Shown: positions 40,716 through 40,847 of the stretch, one piece after another | Layout: every line of letters starts with the position of its first letter | Position numbering within the stretch: the stretch's first letter is position 1 | Assembly (NCBI GenBank): GCA_021108075.1 | Contig: JAIORP010000210.1 | Span: 1 to 40,847, forward strand | DNA length: 40,847 bases | Direction of reading: 5' to 3' | From: Candidatus Omnitrophota bacterium | Lineage (GTDB): Bacteria > Omnitrophota > Gorgyraeia > Zapsychrales > Zapsychraceae | Notes under the pieces: generated by a model | Databases searched by the model: none | Told to the model about the DNA's origin: nothing | Seen by the model: only the letters and a program-made list of their open reading frames with translations | Translations under genes and position numbers: made by a program

Positions 40716-40847
40716 ATAATTAAGGCCCTCTCGCGGGCTAAGTCTTGATAGACTTTCCTAAAAGGGTTGGAATAGACCAACACCTTAACTAAAGACATCC
40801 TATAAAGAGTAAAGAGAAAAAATAGATTATCAAAGAACAAATTGATC
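40716..40847. other. Right edge, probably the end of another cassette
   Basis: This 132-bp stretch lies upstream of attC 3 in the array direction (minus strand), so it should hold the end of a further cassette. It contains a small GGCCCTCTCGCGGGCTAA inverted motif near 40724-40741. I see no gene I can support; the window ends here. Confidence 0.3.

Noticed and set aside
40655..40840. 61-codon minus-strand frame at the right edge
   Set aside because: Its last third is translated from the attC 3 hairpin and it has no recognisable features; it may be a cassette remnant, but I cannot support it as a gene.
1..40847. CRISPR arrays, tRNA or rRNA genes
   Set aside because: Reading both strands I saw no regularly spaced direct repeats and no tRNA or rRNA signatures.

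Overview
This 40.8-kb window is dominated by one of the larger cobalamin (vitamin B12) loci a Gram-negative anaerobe could carry. TonB, ExbB/ExbD, two TonB-dependent outer-membrane receptors and signal peptides show an outer membrane. CbiX, CbiC, CbiD, CbiE and CbiL show the early-cobalt (anaerobic) route. Base composition is AT-leaning and starts are packed with 4-30 nt overlaps. I cannot assign a phylum; an uncultured anaerobe of the Omnitrophota or Desulfobacterota kind would fit, but that is a guess.

Layout on the + strand: (1) 289-13036: a promoter, a compact cobalamin riboswitch and an intrinsic terminator precede a 14-gene run: cobC, cobU, cobT, cobS, cbiB, cobD (lower-ligand assembly), a radical SAM/SPASM protein, ChlD- and ChlI-type chelatase AAA subunits, exbB, exbD, tonB and an ABC-2 ATPase/permease pair. 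(2) 13131-28415: a second riboswitch precedes btuB, a fused ECF ATPase, EcfT, a beta-propeller protein, an Ig-like/S-component-like membrane protein, a gate-domain membrane protein, cobN, a 2[4Fe-4S] ferredoxin and a second TonB-dependent receptor. (3) 28454-30427: an RloA/RloB-type defence pair with its own promoter sits inside the B12 locus. (4) 30462-37397: cobO, cbiP, cbiA, then cbiX, cbiC, cbiD, cbiE, cbiL. The ring-building set then stops: cbiT, cbiF, cbiG, cbiH and cbiJ are not in the window.

(5) 37398-37680 is a non-coding run of consecutive hairpins. (6) 37680-40715, read on the minus strand, looks like an integron gene-cassette array: three attC-like sites delimit a vapBC toxin-antitoxin cassette and a cassette with a small membrane-protein gene. 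An IS256-family element with a perfect 9-bp target duplication has entered the latter close to its stop codon. No integrase is present; if there is one it should lie beyond the right edge.

How the parts fit together: outer-membrane receptors energised by the co-regulated TonB-ExbBD would bring corrinoid to the periplasm. The ECF module (fused ATPase, T subunit, candidate S subunit) would move it across the inner membrane; no BtuCDF is present. CobN, with the ChlI/ChlD-like AAA subunits encoded in the other riboswitch operon, would insert (or possibly remove) metal. The remaining enzymes amidate, adenosylate and attach the lower ligand. The least explained parts are the propeller, Ig/S-like, gate, CobN and ferredoxin gene string, the coexistence of CobN with CbiX, and palindromic insertions including one in frame inside cobN.
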